A DNA stretch of 64,000 bases from Brevifilum sp029548365 (GCA_035376985.1 DAOSSA010000001.1:263976-327975); one strand, 5' to 3'. Shown: positions 35,323 to 44,693, numbered from the stretch's first letter. The notes: generated by a model not told the origin, from the sequence alone. Made by a program: numbers and translations.

Positions 35323-36908
35323 TTACGGAAGTTTGATCTCTAACAAATTGGTAGATGGATCATATGTGAAGGTGACTTCGCCATCTTCAGTAAGTTCAAA
35401 CTGGTAGTTGTCACCATCGGCGATACCATCAACGCCAAAGTTGATGCCCCAACTCCCATTCAGTGCGACTTTAGCTTCGTAAGAACCAGCGGGAATCTTG
35501 AATGCGCCAACGAAAAGCCCATCAACTTCTTTCAAGGCTGTTATTTCACAATCGGGTTGCCAGTCGCCTGGGCAGCCTGCAGCAGCTTGCCAGCTGCCGG
35601 GCACGTTGACCATTCCAGCCAGAGCACCACCGATTAGTTCTTCTATTTGATTTTGCGCGTTGGTTAACGCTTCACTCGGTGATAATTCGCCCTGAATGAT
35701 CAGGGTGATGGCATCGCCCCATGCGCCCCACACATCGCCCATTTCAGCCAGGGCAGGCATTGGCATCGCACTGACTCCAGCAGAGCCAAAGGCAGTCATA
35801 TCCTCATCGTCAACCATTTCCAACGCAGGGATGTATGCTGGCGGCCTGTTGCCGGTTTCATAAAGCTCGTACATCACATCTGTCGTAGCTACAAATTCGG
35901 TCAGGAAAGCCTGCGCCAAGAGTTGATTTTCACTCAAAGCATTGACAATGAAGCCCTGCACGCCCATGAAAGACGCACCGCCATCGGGGAAATCTGCGAT
36001 TGCATAAGGAATACCAGCTGCACGAATACGATCCAGAGCCCATGGACCGGCCATCAACCAGGGAACTTCACCGGTTTCAAACAGAGCATGAGCTGTATCC
36101 CAGTCAGTGTTCGAGGACAAGAAATCTAATTCGATCCATTCTTGCATCAACTCGCCAGCTGCAATCATTCCTTCCCCGCCAATTCCAACATCATTGGGTA
36201 ACCAGTTACCAGCAGAATCCCGACCAAAGACGTAAGCACCCTGAGAAGTCATCAGCGGGAAGGCGTCATAGGTTGTACCTGAGAGCACAAAGCCCCAATC
36301 CACTTTACCGGCATCCTGTAATTCCATGCCCTTTACAACCAGTTCGTCCCAGGATTCGGGGGCTGCATCTACCAGGTCGGTATTGTAGAAAAACGCCAGG
36401 TTTTCAGTTGCATAAGGCATCCCATACAACCGACCATCAAAGGTAAAGGCGTCAATAGCAAAATCGACAAAGTCGCTGGCTTTTGAACCCAGGTCAATCG
36501 GAGCCAATAAACCACTGGCTACCAGCTGTCCAGCCTGGTCGTGTGGAACAATGGTAATGTCGGGCCTTCGCCGGCAGGAGCAGCAATAATGAATTGGTCA
36601 CGTATATTCGCGACTTCTTCAACAATCACTTTTACGTTGTATTCAGCATAGAAAGCGTCTGCCAGGGGTGCCAGAATGGCTGAACGGGTATCGTCGGCCC
36701 AGATGCGCAAAGTTGCATCCGGTTCAGAAGGAGGAGCAACCACAGGCTCTTCTTTAGCCGGTTCTTCCTCAGCCGGTTTTTCTCCTGCTGGCTCCTGAAC
36801 GACTGGAGCCTCAACAGCAGGGGCTTCAGGTTTTGCTTTTGGTTTACAAGCTCCTAACAGAAGGCTTACAATCATAACAATTGCAAATAAAACAAATCTT
36901 TTCTTCAT
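35323..36908 (-). pseudogene. malE: maltodextrin-binding lipoprotein with C-terminal X25-like module, interrupted by a -1 frameshift
   Basis: Two adjacent frames encode one CUT1 binding protein. The first (36908-36519) has a signal peptide, the lipobox LLGAC, a Pro/Glu/Ala-rich tether and the start of the bilobed domain (ATLRIWADDTRSAILAPLADAF). It loses frame after APAGEGP. The second frame resumes LLAPIDLGSKASDF and continues to the end. Adding one base between about 36559 and 36566, in a G/C run, restores roughly 528 residues with no other defect. The last 95 residues (VPGSWQAAAGCPGDWQPDC onward) resemble the X25 module of pullulanases. The rest of the operon is intact, so this may be a sequencing error or a recent mutation. 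Confidence 0.88.
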
Positions 36909-36954
36909 AACAGTACACTCCTTTTTTAATAATATTTGGTCTTGAATTTATCTT

Positions 36955-37422
36955 CTACTCACGGTGAAGACCAGGCGGTTCCTTTAACCAATAACCAATC
37001 GGCGTTAGCACCTCTTCGATATGTTCACAAATGTTGGTATAGGAAGCCAACTCATCTTCAGAAAATTTTGCTAGTAATCGATCAATTTGTTGTTTATATG
37101 CGATATTCACCTCCGTAAAAATTCTTTCTCCTTTATCTGTAAGATATAGATGATAGCACCGTCGATCGTCGTTGTTTACTTTGCGGGTCAGCAAGCCTTC
37201 TTTCTGCATAGAGCGTACCACGCGTGTTGTATTGCCTCTGGTGCATAACATTAAATCACTGAGTTCGATATAGTTGACCCCAGGTTGCTCATGAACATGC
37301 ATTAAAATATAAAAACGGGGGATGTTTAAGCCGTATTGCGCTAAGAGAAACTTCTCGTAGTTATCGATGTGCAAAAATATCGATTTCAGAGAATTATAAA
37401 GCCCTCTATCGTTTTTCTGCAT
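36955..37422 (-). CDS. MarR family transcriptional regulator
   Basis: The 155-residue protein has a winged helix (YIELSDLMLCTRGNTTRVVRSMQKEGLLTRKVNNDDRRCYHLYLTDKG) typical of MarR repressors that respond to small molecules. The frame is open to an ATG at 37575, but the promoter at 37481-37509 lies inside that extension, so the start must be downstream; the ATG at 37422 fits the family. It precedes malE by 46 nt on the same strand, so it is probably the first gene of the maltose operon and controls itself and the transporter. Confidence 0.9.
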   Translation of the reverse strand: MQKNDRGLYNSLKSIFLHIDNYEKFLLAQYGLNIPRFYILMHVHEQPGVNYIELSDLMLCTRGNTTRVVRSMQKEGLLTRKVNNDDRRCYHLYLTDKGERIFTEVNIAYKQQIDRLLAKFSEDELASYTNICEHIEEVLTPIGYWLKEPPGLHRE

Positions 37423-37464
37423 TTTGATACACCAAACACCAAAGCGCCTTCTAAGACACAAAAT

Positions 37465-37509
37465 TTGTTGATTAGTAAACAATATAATCTCTTTGCATGA
37501 GATTGTCAA
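37465..37509 (-). promoter_or_regulatory. promoter and likely operator of the marR-mal operon
   Basis: On the minus strand, TTGACA (37504-37509) and TATATT (37481-37486) are spaced 17 bp. Overlapping the -10 and start site is the inverted repeat TTGTTTACTAATCAACAA (37465-37482), of the TTG-N-CAA type bound by many MarR proteins. A second small repeat ATCTC-N7-GAGAT fills the spacer. Confidence 0.7.
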
Positions 37510-37716
37510 TAGCTTAACCAATAAATCATGGAAATTTAATACAGTTCTGATTAACCAGAAGAATTTATCTGACAAAATAAGCAGTGCAAGAATAATCCGG
37601 TCATATAGCGATTGATTTTAAAATATCGTTGAGCCTGTTTCGAAGCTGAAAACAGGTTTGTTTTTAATTGGCTGATTTATAGAGTATCATTTTGTTAAAA
37701 ACGTTTCGAAAAAAGG

Positions 37717-38628
37717 ATGCCCAAACTGAAAAAGGCGCTGCTATTTTTTAATCCAAAATCAGGTCAAAGCAAAGAAGATCATCACTGTAATTTGTTTCAG
37801 AATTACTTTTCCGAGAATCAAATTGATCTTGAGATTATCCAAGTGCCAGATGATTTTCTAAGAATAAAGGCAATGATCGATTCTGCAATCTCAAATGGTG
37901 TGGATTTGTTCATCGCAGCTGGGGGAGATGGGACAGTTTCAATGGTTGGCACTCACCTGATTGGCAAAGAGGCGTCATTGGGTATTATTCCTTTAGGAAC
38001 AGGTAATTTGCTGGCAAAGGCATTGCATATCCCACAAAACATTGAAAAAGCACTGGCATTAATTACATCTAAGAATCCTAACAAGGCAATAATTGATACC
38101 TTCAGGCTGAATGATCGACATTTTGTGTTGAACATCAGTGTTGGCCTTTCTCCCGGGCTGATGAACTCTGTCCACTCGTACCAAAAGCAACAAATGGGTA
38201 TTTTTGCTTACCTCATTAACTTCATCCAACAAATTTTAGGTTTGAAGCTTCACAAGGTATTTATCGATTGTGATCAGAACAAATTTTCTGTCATGGCGTC
38301 TGAGGTTCTGATCACCAACATCAGGACTGCCGGTGTTGATCCACTGACCTGGTCGGAAAATATATTTTTAGATGATGGAATCATGGACCTTCTCGTCTTT
38401 CGGGCTGCTAATATCTGGGACACTATCAGGGTTGCCAGATCAATTATTTTTCACAAAGAGAAAATCAACCCGCTTATCAAATTTTTTAAAGTGAGGGAAT
38501 ATTGCGTGGTGGAAACCCAAGCCCCCATGCCAACACAAGCAGATGGGGATGTAATAGGAAAAACGCCTTTTAAAATTGAAGTCTTTCCCAATTCATTAAC
38601 CATCATTGCTGGTGATCAACTACAATAA
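37717..38628 (+). CDS. YegS/DagK-type lipid kinase
   Basis: The 303-residue protein has the diacylglycerol-kinase catalytic domain, with FNPKSGQ near the N-terminus, the nucleotide-binding GGDGT at residues 69-73, and GIIPLGTGNLLAKAL. The C-terminal beta domain ends QADGDVIGKTPFKIEVFP. Members phosphorylate diacylglycerol or related lipids at the membrane face. The purine-rich AAAAAAGG abuts the ATG, a very short spacing. The oxidoreductase gene follows after 20 nt, so the two are probably co-transcribed. Confidence 0.9.
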   Translation: MPKLKKALLFFNPKSGQSKEDHHCNLFQNYFSENQIDLEIIQVPDDFLRIKAMIDSAISNGVDLFIAAGGDGTVSMVGTHLIGKEASLGIIPLGTGNLLAKALHIPQNIEKALALITSKNPNKAIIDTFRLNDRHFVLNISVGLSPGLMNSVHSYQKQQMGIFAYLINFIQQILGLKLHKVFIDCDQNKFSVMASEVLITNIRTAGVDPLTWSENIFLDDGIMDLLVFRAANIWDTIRVARSIIFHKEKINPLIKFFKVREYCVVETQAPMPTQADGDVIGKTPFKIEVFPNSLTIIAGDQLQ

Positions 38629-38648
38629 AATTGGTAAAGGAGCAAATT

Positions 38649-39839
38649 ATGAAAACTTACAAATATATTATTATTGGTGGTGGTATGACCGGAGCTGCAG
38701 CGGTCATGGGTCTAAGGGAAAACGACCCGGATGGCTCAATTGCTGTTTTCTCCAAAGAAGAATTCCCCCCGTACGCTCGTCCTCCCCTTTCAAAGGGCTT
38801 ATGGGCTGGCAAAGATGAAAAAGGCATCTTCAGACAGCTGGACGAGTTAGATATTGATCTTATATTGGGAACCACCATCGATGCCCTTTCTCCAGAAGAA
38901 AAATTGGTTTCCACAGCTGACGGTGAGCCGTATTCTTATCAAAAATTGTTACTCGCCACTGGCGGTGACGCCAGGCCTATACCCGGTGCACCTGAAGGTG
39001 TGATTTATTACCGCACATTGGCGGATTATCACAAGTTAAAGGACGAAACACAACAAAAAGATGATTTTTGCATCATCGGCGGCGGTTTTATTGGTTCAGA
39101 GCTGGCGGCTGCGCTTTCTAGCAATCACAAACAAGTCACCATGTTTTTCCCAGAAAAGGGGTTGTCTGGGACAATTTTCCCAGACGATTTGGCAGAAACC
39201 ATGGCTCAGTATTATCGAGACAAGGGTGTCAATGTCTTGAGCAGTCATCTGGTTGATGCGATTGAAAAAGAAGGCGACAAATTCAAAGTCAAATATCGCA
39301 ACATGAAAAATAATAAGGCTGGCGAAACGTCATTTGATGCAGTTGTCGCGGGTATCGGAATCGTCCCCAACACGGGGCTGGCTCAGGCTGCCGGTATCCC
39401 AGTCGATAACGGCATTATTGTCGATAAATACCTGCAAACCGATCACAAAGATATTTACGCAGCCGGGGACGTTGCCAACTTTGTACACATCCCCCTCGGT
39501 GTGCGGATGCGCCTTGAACACGCCAACAACGCGCATCAAATGGGCCTTCGGGCAGGGAAAAACATGTCGGGCGAAATGCAACCTTATGATGATTTCCCAT
39601 ATTTTTATTCTGACCTGTTCGACATGGGTTATGAAGCAATTGGTGAGACCAACAAAAATTTTGAAATTTTCGAAGATTGGATTGACCCTTTTAAAAAAGG
39701 AACCATTTTCTACCTGAATGAAGGCCGCATTCGTGGTTTGATTTTCTGGAACTTATGGGACAAGGTCGAGCAAGGCAAGGAAGTGATCAGCTCTGGACAG
39801 GTGTTCCACAAGGCAGACCTGCTAGGATTGTTTCGGTAA
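38649..39839 (+). CDS. FAD-dependent NAD(P)H oxidoreductase (ferredoxin/rubredoxin reductase-like)
   Basis: A 396-residue pyridine-nucleotide-disulfide-type flavoprotein without the redox-active CxxxxC pair. The FAD site is IIIGGGMTGAAA (residues 7-18), the NAD(P) site CIIGGGFIGSELAAAL, and the second FAD motif IYAAGDVA. The RPPLSKGLW segment near residue 45 is typical of the rhodocoxin/putidaredoxin reductase and AIFM3 group. Its electron partner is not visible nearby. The ATG at 38649 has AAAGGAG 7 nt upstream. Confidence 0.9.
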   Translation: MKTYKYIIIGGGMTGAAAVMGLRENDPDGSIAVFSKEEFPPYARPPLSKGLWAGKDEKGIFRQLDELDIDLILGTTIDALSPEEKLVSTADGEPYSYQKLLLATGGDARPIPGAPEGVIYYRTLADYHKLKDETQQKDDFCIIGGGFIGSELAAALSSNHKQVTMFFPEKGLSGTIFPDDLAETMAQYYRDKGVNVLSSHLVDAIEKEGDKFKVKYRNMKNNKAGETSFDAVVAGIGIVPNTGLAQAAGIPVDNGIIVDKYLQTDHKDIYAAGDVANFVHIPLGVRMRLEHANNAHQMGLRAGKNMSGEMQPYDDFPYFYSDLFDMGYEAIGETNKNFEIFEDWIDPFKKGTIFYLNEGRIRGLIFWNLWDKVEQGKEVISSGQVFHKADLLGLFR

Positions 39840-39880
39840 ACTTCCTTAAAATTCGAGGTTCCAAGGCAGAGGAGTGAAAA

Positions 39881-42800
39881 TTGTTAAATATTGAAGATCC
39901 TGGACAACCCCAGGTTAACGCGCTGCCGGGTCACACCTGGTTTATTCCCTTTGACGATTTAATCACACCCATCCCCCTCTTTCCGATCGATTCAAGCCGG
40001 TGTGTGCTACTGAATGGGCAATGGGATTTCATTTATTTAGATTCCCACAAAGCTCTTCCGCAAAAACCACAGGATTTGTTTCTTCGCAATGTTCGCATTG
40101 GGGTTATCAACGTACCGGGTTGCTGGGAATTACAGGGGTATGGACGCCCGCAGTATCTGAATATCACCTATCCTTTCCCGGTTGATCCCCCTTTTGTTCC
40201 TGATGCTAACCCCACCGGAGTTTATCATCGTCTATTTTCACTCCCTGCTTCCTGGCATGGATCACAGATTGTCCTCACTTTTTTAGGCGTTAGCAGTGCT
40301 TTTAATGTGTTCTGTAACGACCACTATGTCGGCGGTGCAAAAGCCAGCCATTTGACCAGTGAATTCAATCTCACACCATACCTGGACTCCACCGGTGAGA
40401 ACAGGCTGACTGTTGTCGTCTATCAATGGTCAGATGGAGCCTATCTTGAAGATCAGGACATGTGGCGCATGCACGGGATTTTTCGTGAAGTGTATCTGAC
40501 AGCCAGGCCGAGAAGACACATCCTTGATGCAATTATCGACGTAGACTATGACCACCTTCATTCCACGGGGACATTAAAGACGCGTTTCGTCACCAACGAT
40601 GATCATCCGCTCCCTCTCAGGGTTATACTCTGGGACCAGGCAGGAAAAACCGTCTTCAGCATGTATGCAGAATCCCACAACCCGATTTTAAAGGAGATAC
40701 CTGATTGTCAACCCTGGACTGCGGAAACCCCCGATCTGTACACATTACTCATTGAGACCTTGGGCGATGATGGCCTGTCTCTTGAAATAATTGGCTTTCA
40801 TGTCGGTTTTAAGCGAATCCAAATTCAAGAACAACAACTTTTACTTAATGGTCGACCGATTAAATTAAAAGGTGTCAACCATCATGAGTTTGACCCTGAC
40901 ACCGGCTGGACAATTTCACCCACGCGGATGGAACAGGACATCCGTATGATGAAACGCCACAATATCAATGCTGTGCGCAACTCGCACTATGTCAATCATC
41001 CTTACTGGTATGCACTGTGTGACCGCTATGGTCTGTACTTAATTGATGAAACCGATTTAGAGACTCACGGCTTTGAATTGGTTGGGAACCGATCGGCACT
41101 GTCTGATTCGCCGGATTGGAAGGAAACCTATTTAGACCGTGCGCGCCGGATGGTAGCACAAAACCGAAATCATCCCTCGATCATTTTCTGGTCATTGGGC
41201 AATGAAGCTGGCTTTGGCGAGAATCATGTCAGCATGGCTGAATATGTCCGCAACGTCGACCCCTCCCGACCTGTCCACTATGAAAGCGCGGGCACAGACG
41301 CTGCTGTCGATGTTGTATCCGTGATGTACCCGAGTATATCCGAATTAAAGAAAGCTGGTGAGAACCCGGAGAGCGACCCTCGGCCCTTTTTTGTCTGCGA
41401 ATATGCCCACGCAATGGGCAACAGCCCCGGTAGTCTACGCGAATACTGGGAATTAATCTATAAATATCCCCGATTGATTGGCGCTTGTGTCTGGGATTGG
41501 GTTGACCAGGGCTTGCGCCATCGCACACTCGAAGGTGGAGTTACCTTTCGCTACGGCGGCGATTATGGAGACAATCCCAATGACGCTAATTTTTGCATTA
41601 ATGGATTGATCAACCCTGACCGTGAACCGCATCCAGGCCTTTACGAATTAGAGTACTGGATTCAGCCTGTATCATTACTGGAGTGCGATTTACAATCAAA
41701 TCGCGTTCGGCTACAAAACCGCTATGATTTTCTCAGCCTTGAGCATTTGCAGTGTTTTTGCAGTCTCAGGGCTGAAGGCTCCCTCCTTGCCGAAAGTGAA
41801 ATACTCCTGGATTCCAGCCATCAACCCGGGGAGATCAGCTTAACGATTCCCACGTTTGACATCACCTTGCCGCCCGATAAAGAAACCTGGTTCGAAATTG
41901 TCTTTATGCAAAAAACATCCACGCTTTGGGCTGATGCCGCGCATGTCGTAGCCCGGGATCAAATCTGCATCCAAGAGGGCGTTGTCAACAGGAAATACAG
42001 CAGCAATATCAACAACCACCCCTGCCTCTGGCAAGTTTCGGAAAAAGAGCATCAGATCCTTGTGGAAGATGAACAGCAGGCTTTCGAAATCAATCGCATC
42101 ACGGGCTGGATCGATGCGTGGCGAGTCAATCGTGCACCGGTTTTTATCGAACCCATGTGCCTCAATATCTGGCGCGCACCTACCGATAACGATGTGCACA
42201 TCGCTAAGGAATGGCTTTATGATGGGCTTGATCGGGCGATATTTTTTCGCAACCAGGTGAAACTGATCAGTAATAATGATGGGTGTATTTCTATATGCAT
42301 TGAGGGAAAACTGGCAGCTGCTGGAGTCCAACCTATCGCCCATTGTGAACTTAATTATAATTTTCTTCAAGATGGTTTGCTGCAAATCGAATTAAACTTT
42401 GTTCCAATGCACATCAATACCCGCTTACCAAGGTTGGGTTTCAAAACCAGGCTTCACCAGGATTATCAACGCGTGACCTGGTACGGTCGCGGTCCACACG
42501 AAAGCTATAGCGACCGGAAAGACTCCGCCTTTGTAGACCTTCACACTGCCAAAACCGTCGACTTGTTTCATCCTTATATCATGCCGCAGGAAAATGGCAA
42601 TCGCACGGATACTCGCTGGTTGAAATTGTGTGGAAATGATGTACCTCCGGTCAGTGTTCTGGGCCTACCCAGTTTCGATTTCAGCATCCACCACAGCTCG
42701 TTAACGAACCTGACCAATGCAAGACATATCGATGAGGTCACTTTCCAGGCAAATCCCTGGCTGTACATCGATTTAGCCCAGACCGGTCTGGGAAGCAACT

Positions 42801-42883
42801 CCTGCGGACCGGACACACTGCTTCAATATCGACTGGAACCTCGACCTTATCAGTTTAATATTCGATTGTGCCCCTACCCCTGA
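39881..42883 (+). CDS. lacZ: GH2 beta-galactosidase (LacZ type)
   Basis: The 1000-residue enzyme has the full LacZ domain order: sugar-binding jelly roll (WRMHGIFREVYL), immunoglobulin-like domain, barrel, second immunoglobulin-like domain and C-terminal beta sandwich. Acid/base Glu442 lies in SLGNEAGFGEN and nucleophile Glu507 in FVCEYAHAMGNSPG. It hydrolyses beta-galactosides; there is no signal peptide. Translation starts at a TTG with AGAGGAG 7 nt upstream. It lies 41 nt after the oxidoreductase gene on the same strand. Confidence 0.95.
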   Translation: MLNIEDPGQPQVNALPGHTWFIPFDDLITPIPLFPIDSSRCVLLNGQWDFIYLDSHKALPQKPQDLFLRNVRIGVINVPGCWELQGYGRPQYLNITYPFPVDPPFVPDANPTGVYHRLFSLPASWHGSQIVLTFLGVSSAFNVFCNDHYVGGAKASHLTSEFNLTPYLDSTGENRLTVVVYQWSDGAYLEDQDMWRMHGIFREVYLTARPRRHILDAIIDVDYDHLHSTGTLKTRFVTNDDHPLPLRVILWDQAGKTVFSMYAESHNPILKEIPDCQPWTAETPDLYTLLIETLGDDGLSLEIIGFHVGFKRIQIQEQQLLLNGRPIKLKGVNHHEFDPDTGWTISPTRMEQDIRMMKRHNINAVRNSHYVNHPYWYALCDRYGLYLIDETDLETHGFELVGNRSALSDSPDWKETYLDRARRMVAQNRNHPSIIFWSLGNEAGFGENHVSMAEYVRNVDPSRPVHYESAGTDAAVDVVSVMYPSISELKKAGENPESDPRPFFVCEYAHAMGNSPGSLREYWELIYKYPRLIGACVWDWVDQGLRHRTLEGGVTFRYGGDYGDNPNDANFCINGLINPDREPHPGLYELEYWIQPVSLLECDLQSNRVRLQNRYDFLSLEHLQCFCSLRAEGSLLAESEILLDSSHQPGEISLTIPTFDITLPPDKETWFEIVFMQKTSTLWADAAHVVARDQICIQEGVVNRKYSSNINNHPCLWQVSEKEHQILVEDEQQAFEINRITGWIDAWRVNRAPVFIEPMCLNIWRAPTDNDVHIAKEWLYDGLDRAIFFRNQVKLISNNDGCISICIEGKLAAAGVQPIAHCELNYNFLQDGLLQIELNFVPMHINTRLPRLGFKTRLHQDYQRVTWYGRGPHESYSDRKDSAFVDLHTAKTVDLFHPYIMPQENGNRTDTRWLKLCGNDVPPVSVLGLPSFDFSIHHSSLTNLTNARHIDEVTFQANPWLYIDLAQTGLGSNSCGPDTLLQYRLEPRPYQFNIRLCPYP

Positions 42884-43058
42884 TGCACATGGCGGTTCCA
42901 TCCTGTGGGCGTGGAAGCTGGCACTGGGATACCTTAACTGATCCCCCACACCTATGCTTTGTTTCCCCCAGTTTTTGAAAAATCTGCCTTAAATATGACC
43001 TGTGAGTTGATTTGATCAATTCATTTTTCAATTTTAAATAACACATATTCGCCAAACT

Positions 43059-43177
43059 GCTTGGCAATCTGTTATTAATGTCATAGATAAAAATCTTAGA
43101 TGCCGGGTAGAGCAGTAATAGCTCCTCGGGCTCATAACCCGGAGACCCTTGCTTTGAACACTGTGCAGAATCCCGCA
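43059..43177 (+). pseudogene. decayed copy of the tRNA-fMet locus including its promoter
   Basis: The stretch aligns without gaps to the intact tRNA-fMet region at 63831-63944 over the promoter, the D arm and the anticodon arm. It has TTGGCA, then a 17-bp spacer ending ATTAATGTCA, TAGATA, then TAGAGCAG and CGGGCTCATAACCCGGAG. The acceptor stem has a C-C mismatch and the T arm is destroyed (CTTGC no longer pairs, and the loop is lengthened), so it should not make a functional tRNA. Confidence 0.85.
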
Positions 43178-43247
43178 ATATAAACCATCCCGGGCGTTCT
43201 TTTTTTTGATTCAAACATTGAGTTAAACTCCTCCACAAAAAAGTCTT

Positions 43248-43280
43248 TTGACACCCGTAGATAATTATCTATGTTATAAT
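43248..43280 (+). promoter_or_regulatory. likely promoter with internal 14-bp palindrome
   Basis: TTGACA (43248-43253) and TATAAT (43275-43280) flank the perfect palindrome TAGATAATTATCTA (43258-43271). The 21-bp spacer is longer than usual. A weaker TATGTT at 43270-43275 would give a 16-bp spacer. A protein bound to the palindrome would control the operon that starts at 43355. Confidence 0.55.
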
Positions 43281-43354
43281 TTCCAAGGTTTTTATATAAT
43301 TCTCGAAATATTTAACGACTTTGCTCATGAACCCATCAAAATCAAGGAGAAACA

Positions 43355-44686
43355 ATGACCAAAACAATTCATACAGACGTGCTTATTGTTGGAGCGGGAC
43401 CAATTGGAGCATATTTAGGTTGGAAACTCGCCGCCGCCGGCTGTGATGTGCACCTGCTCGAAGCGCATACCCTCGATAAAGTCGGAGCCCATATCGAAGT
43501 CATCCATATCGATGAAATCCGCTTTGACGAGTTTGAAATCCCTCATCCAACGCCGCCAGAATTGATCCACCTTCCGCCCTTCTTTAAGGTTTGGTCTGTT
43601 GATTCAAGCAGATATTTCGAAGTTCACTATCCCTTCTATGTCATCAACATGCCTTTGTACATGCAACGTCTGCATGGATACATTCGAGATGCGGGAGGGA
43701 AGCTTACTGAAAAAGCCCGCGTTGAAGATGTCATTATCGAAAATGGTTACGTTAAGGGTGTTACTGGCAACATTGATGGCGAACCATTTCAGGCTTATGC
43801 GCGAATAACGGTCGATGCTTCCGGGATCGTGGGCGCAGTCCGCACACACCTGCCCGATGATTTTGGCATAGAAAACACGCCAATCCCACCTGAGCAGACC
43901 TTCTACAGCGGGCTGGAACTTCGTGATGAAATTCCAGTCGGCTATCCTACCGGCAGCAACAGCTTCCTGGGCACCCCCGGTTTTTGGAATATGTCCTACG
44001 GGGATGGTGCAATTCTGGGGATTGTCATCCAGGGTAGTGCTGAGCTTGCCTGGGAAAGGCACAAGCAATGGCGTGAAGAACGCTATGGAGATCCAGGAAA
44101 ACTGGTTGCCAAGAGGATCGGCTGTGGCCCTTATCGCCGTGCGCCATTATCTTATGTGGGTGATGGATTTGTCGCTGTGGGTGATTCAGTCTATCAAAAC
44201 AAAGCTTTTTCCGGCGAGGGTATCGTCAGCGGCTATACCGCCTGCAAAATCGCAAAAGATGTGATCCTCGATGCGCTTGAAAAAGATGATTGCAGCAAAA
44301 AAGGTTTATGGGCTTATAACACGCTCTATTTCCGCGGTCAGGGTGCGAAATTTGCGGGTGTGATGGGTTTCCTCCCCATCGTCAATGATTTTCCGCCAGA
44401 AGAACTGGACTTTCTCAACACAAACGAGATCATCTTTTGCAAAGATGATTACGAATACCTCAATTTGAATTACGAGCTCAATCTTCCCCCTGAGCGATGG
44501 GCGCATATATGCGAAACTATAGAAGCGGGTGTTAAAGAAGGTAAGTTTAGCGAAAAAAGCTTCCAAACCATGAAAACCCTGTACGATTTTTCAAACCAGC
44601 TCAAAGCACTCTATCTGGCATACCCGGAAACGCCTGATGATATCACTGCCTGGGGTGAAACGCAAAAAGCAATGTGGGGTTACTAA
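43355..44686 (+). CDS. FAD-dependent oxidoreductase, geranylgeranyl-reductase-like
   Basis: The 443-residue flavoprotein has the dinucleotide-binding start VLIVGAGPIGAYLGWKLAAAGCDVHLLE (Gly13, Gly15, Gly18), a DASG motif near the middle and the second FAD motif YVGDGFVAVGDSVYQNKAFSGEGIV. This layout is that of the geranylgeranyl reductase/FixC group, which act on prenyl or other lipid or polyketide-like substrates. Substrate unknown. An AAGGAG site precedes the ATG. It is the first of three closely spaced genes, with a GxGYxYP protein and a sugar symporter. Confidence 0.85.
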   Translation: MTKTIHTDVLIVGAGPIGAYLGWKLAAAGCDVHLLEAHTLDKVGAHIEVIHIDEIRFDEFEIPHPTPPELIHLPPFFKVWSVDSSRYFEVHYPFYVINMPLYMQRLHGYIRDAGGKLTEKARVEDVIIENGYVKGVTGNIDGEPFQAYARITVDASGIVGAVRTHLPDDFGIENTPIPPEQTFYSGLELRDEIPVGYPTGSNSFLGTPGFWNMSYGDGAILGIVIQGSAELAWERHKQWREERYGDPGKLVAKRIGCGPYRRAPLSYVGDGFVAVGDSVYQNKAFSGEGIVSGYTACKIAKDVILDALEKDDCSKKGLWAYNTLYFRGQGAKFAGVMGFLPIVNDFPPEELDFLNTNEIIFCKDDYEYLNLNYELNLPPERWAHICETIEAGVKEGKFSEKSFQTMKTLYDFSNQLKALYLAYPETPDDITAWGETQKAMWGY

Positions 44687-44693
44687 GACAGCC

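Larger units (their letters stand above)
42884..43354. other. 470-bp intergenic region holding a decayed tRNA locus and a promoter
   Basis: No protein gene is supported here. It contains the tRNA-fMet-like remnant at 43059-43177 and, downstream, the likely promoter of the flavoprotein operon. Confidence 0.7.

Noticed and set aside
36519..36908. Two separate genes at the malE locus
   Set aside because: Both frames join into one binding protein with a single-base correction; the second frame lacks a start signal and signal peptide.
43101..43177. tRNA-Met-like sequence as a working tRNA
   Set aside because: The T arm does not fold and the acceptor has a C-C mismatch, so it is listed as a pseudogene.
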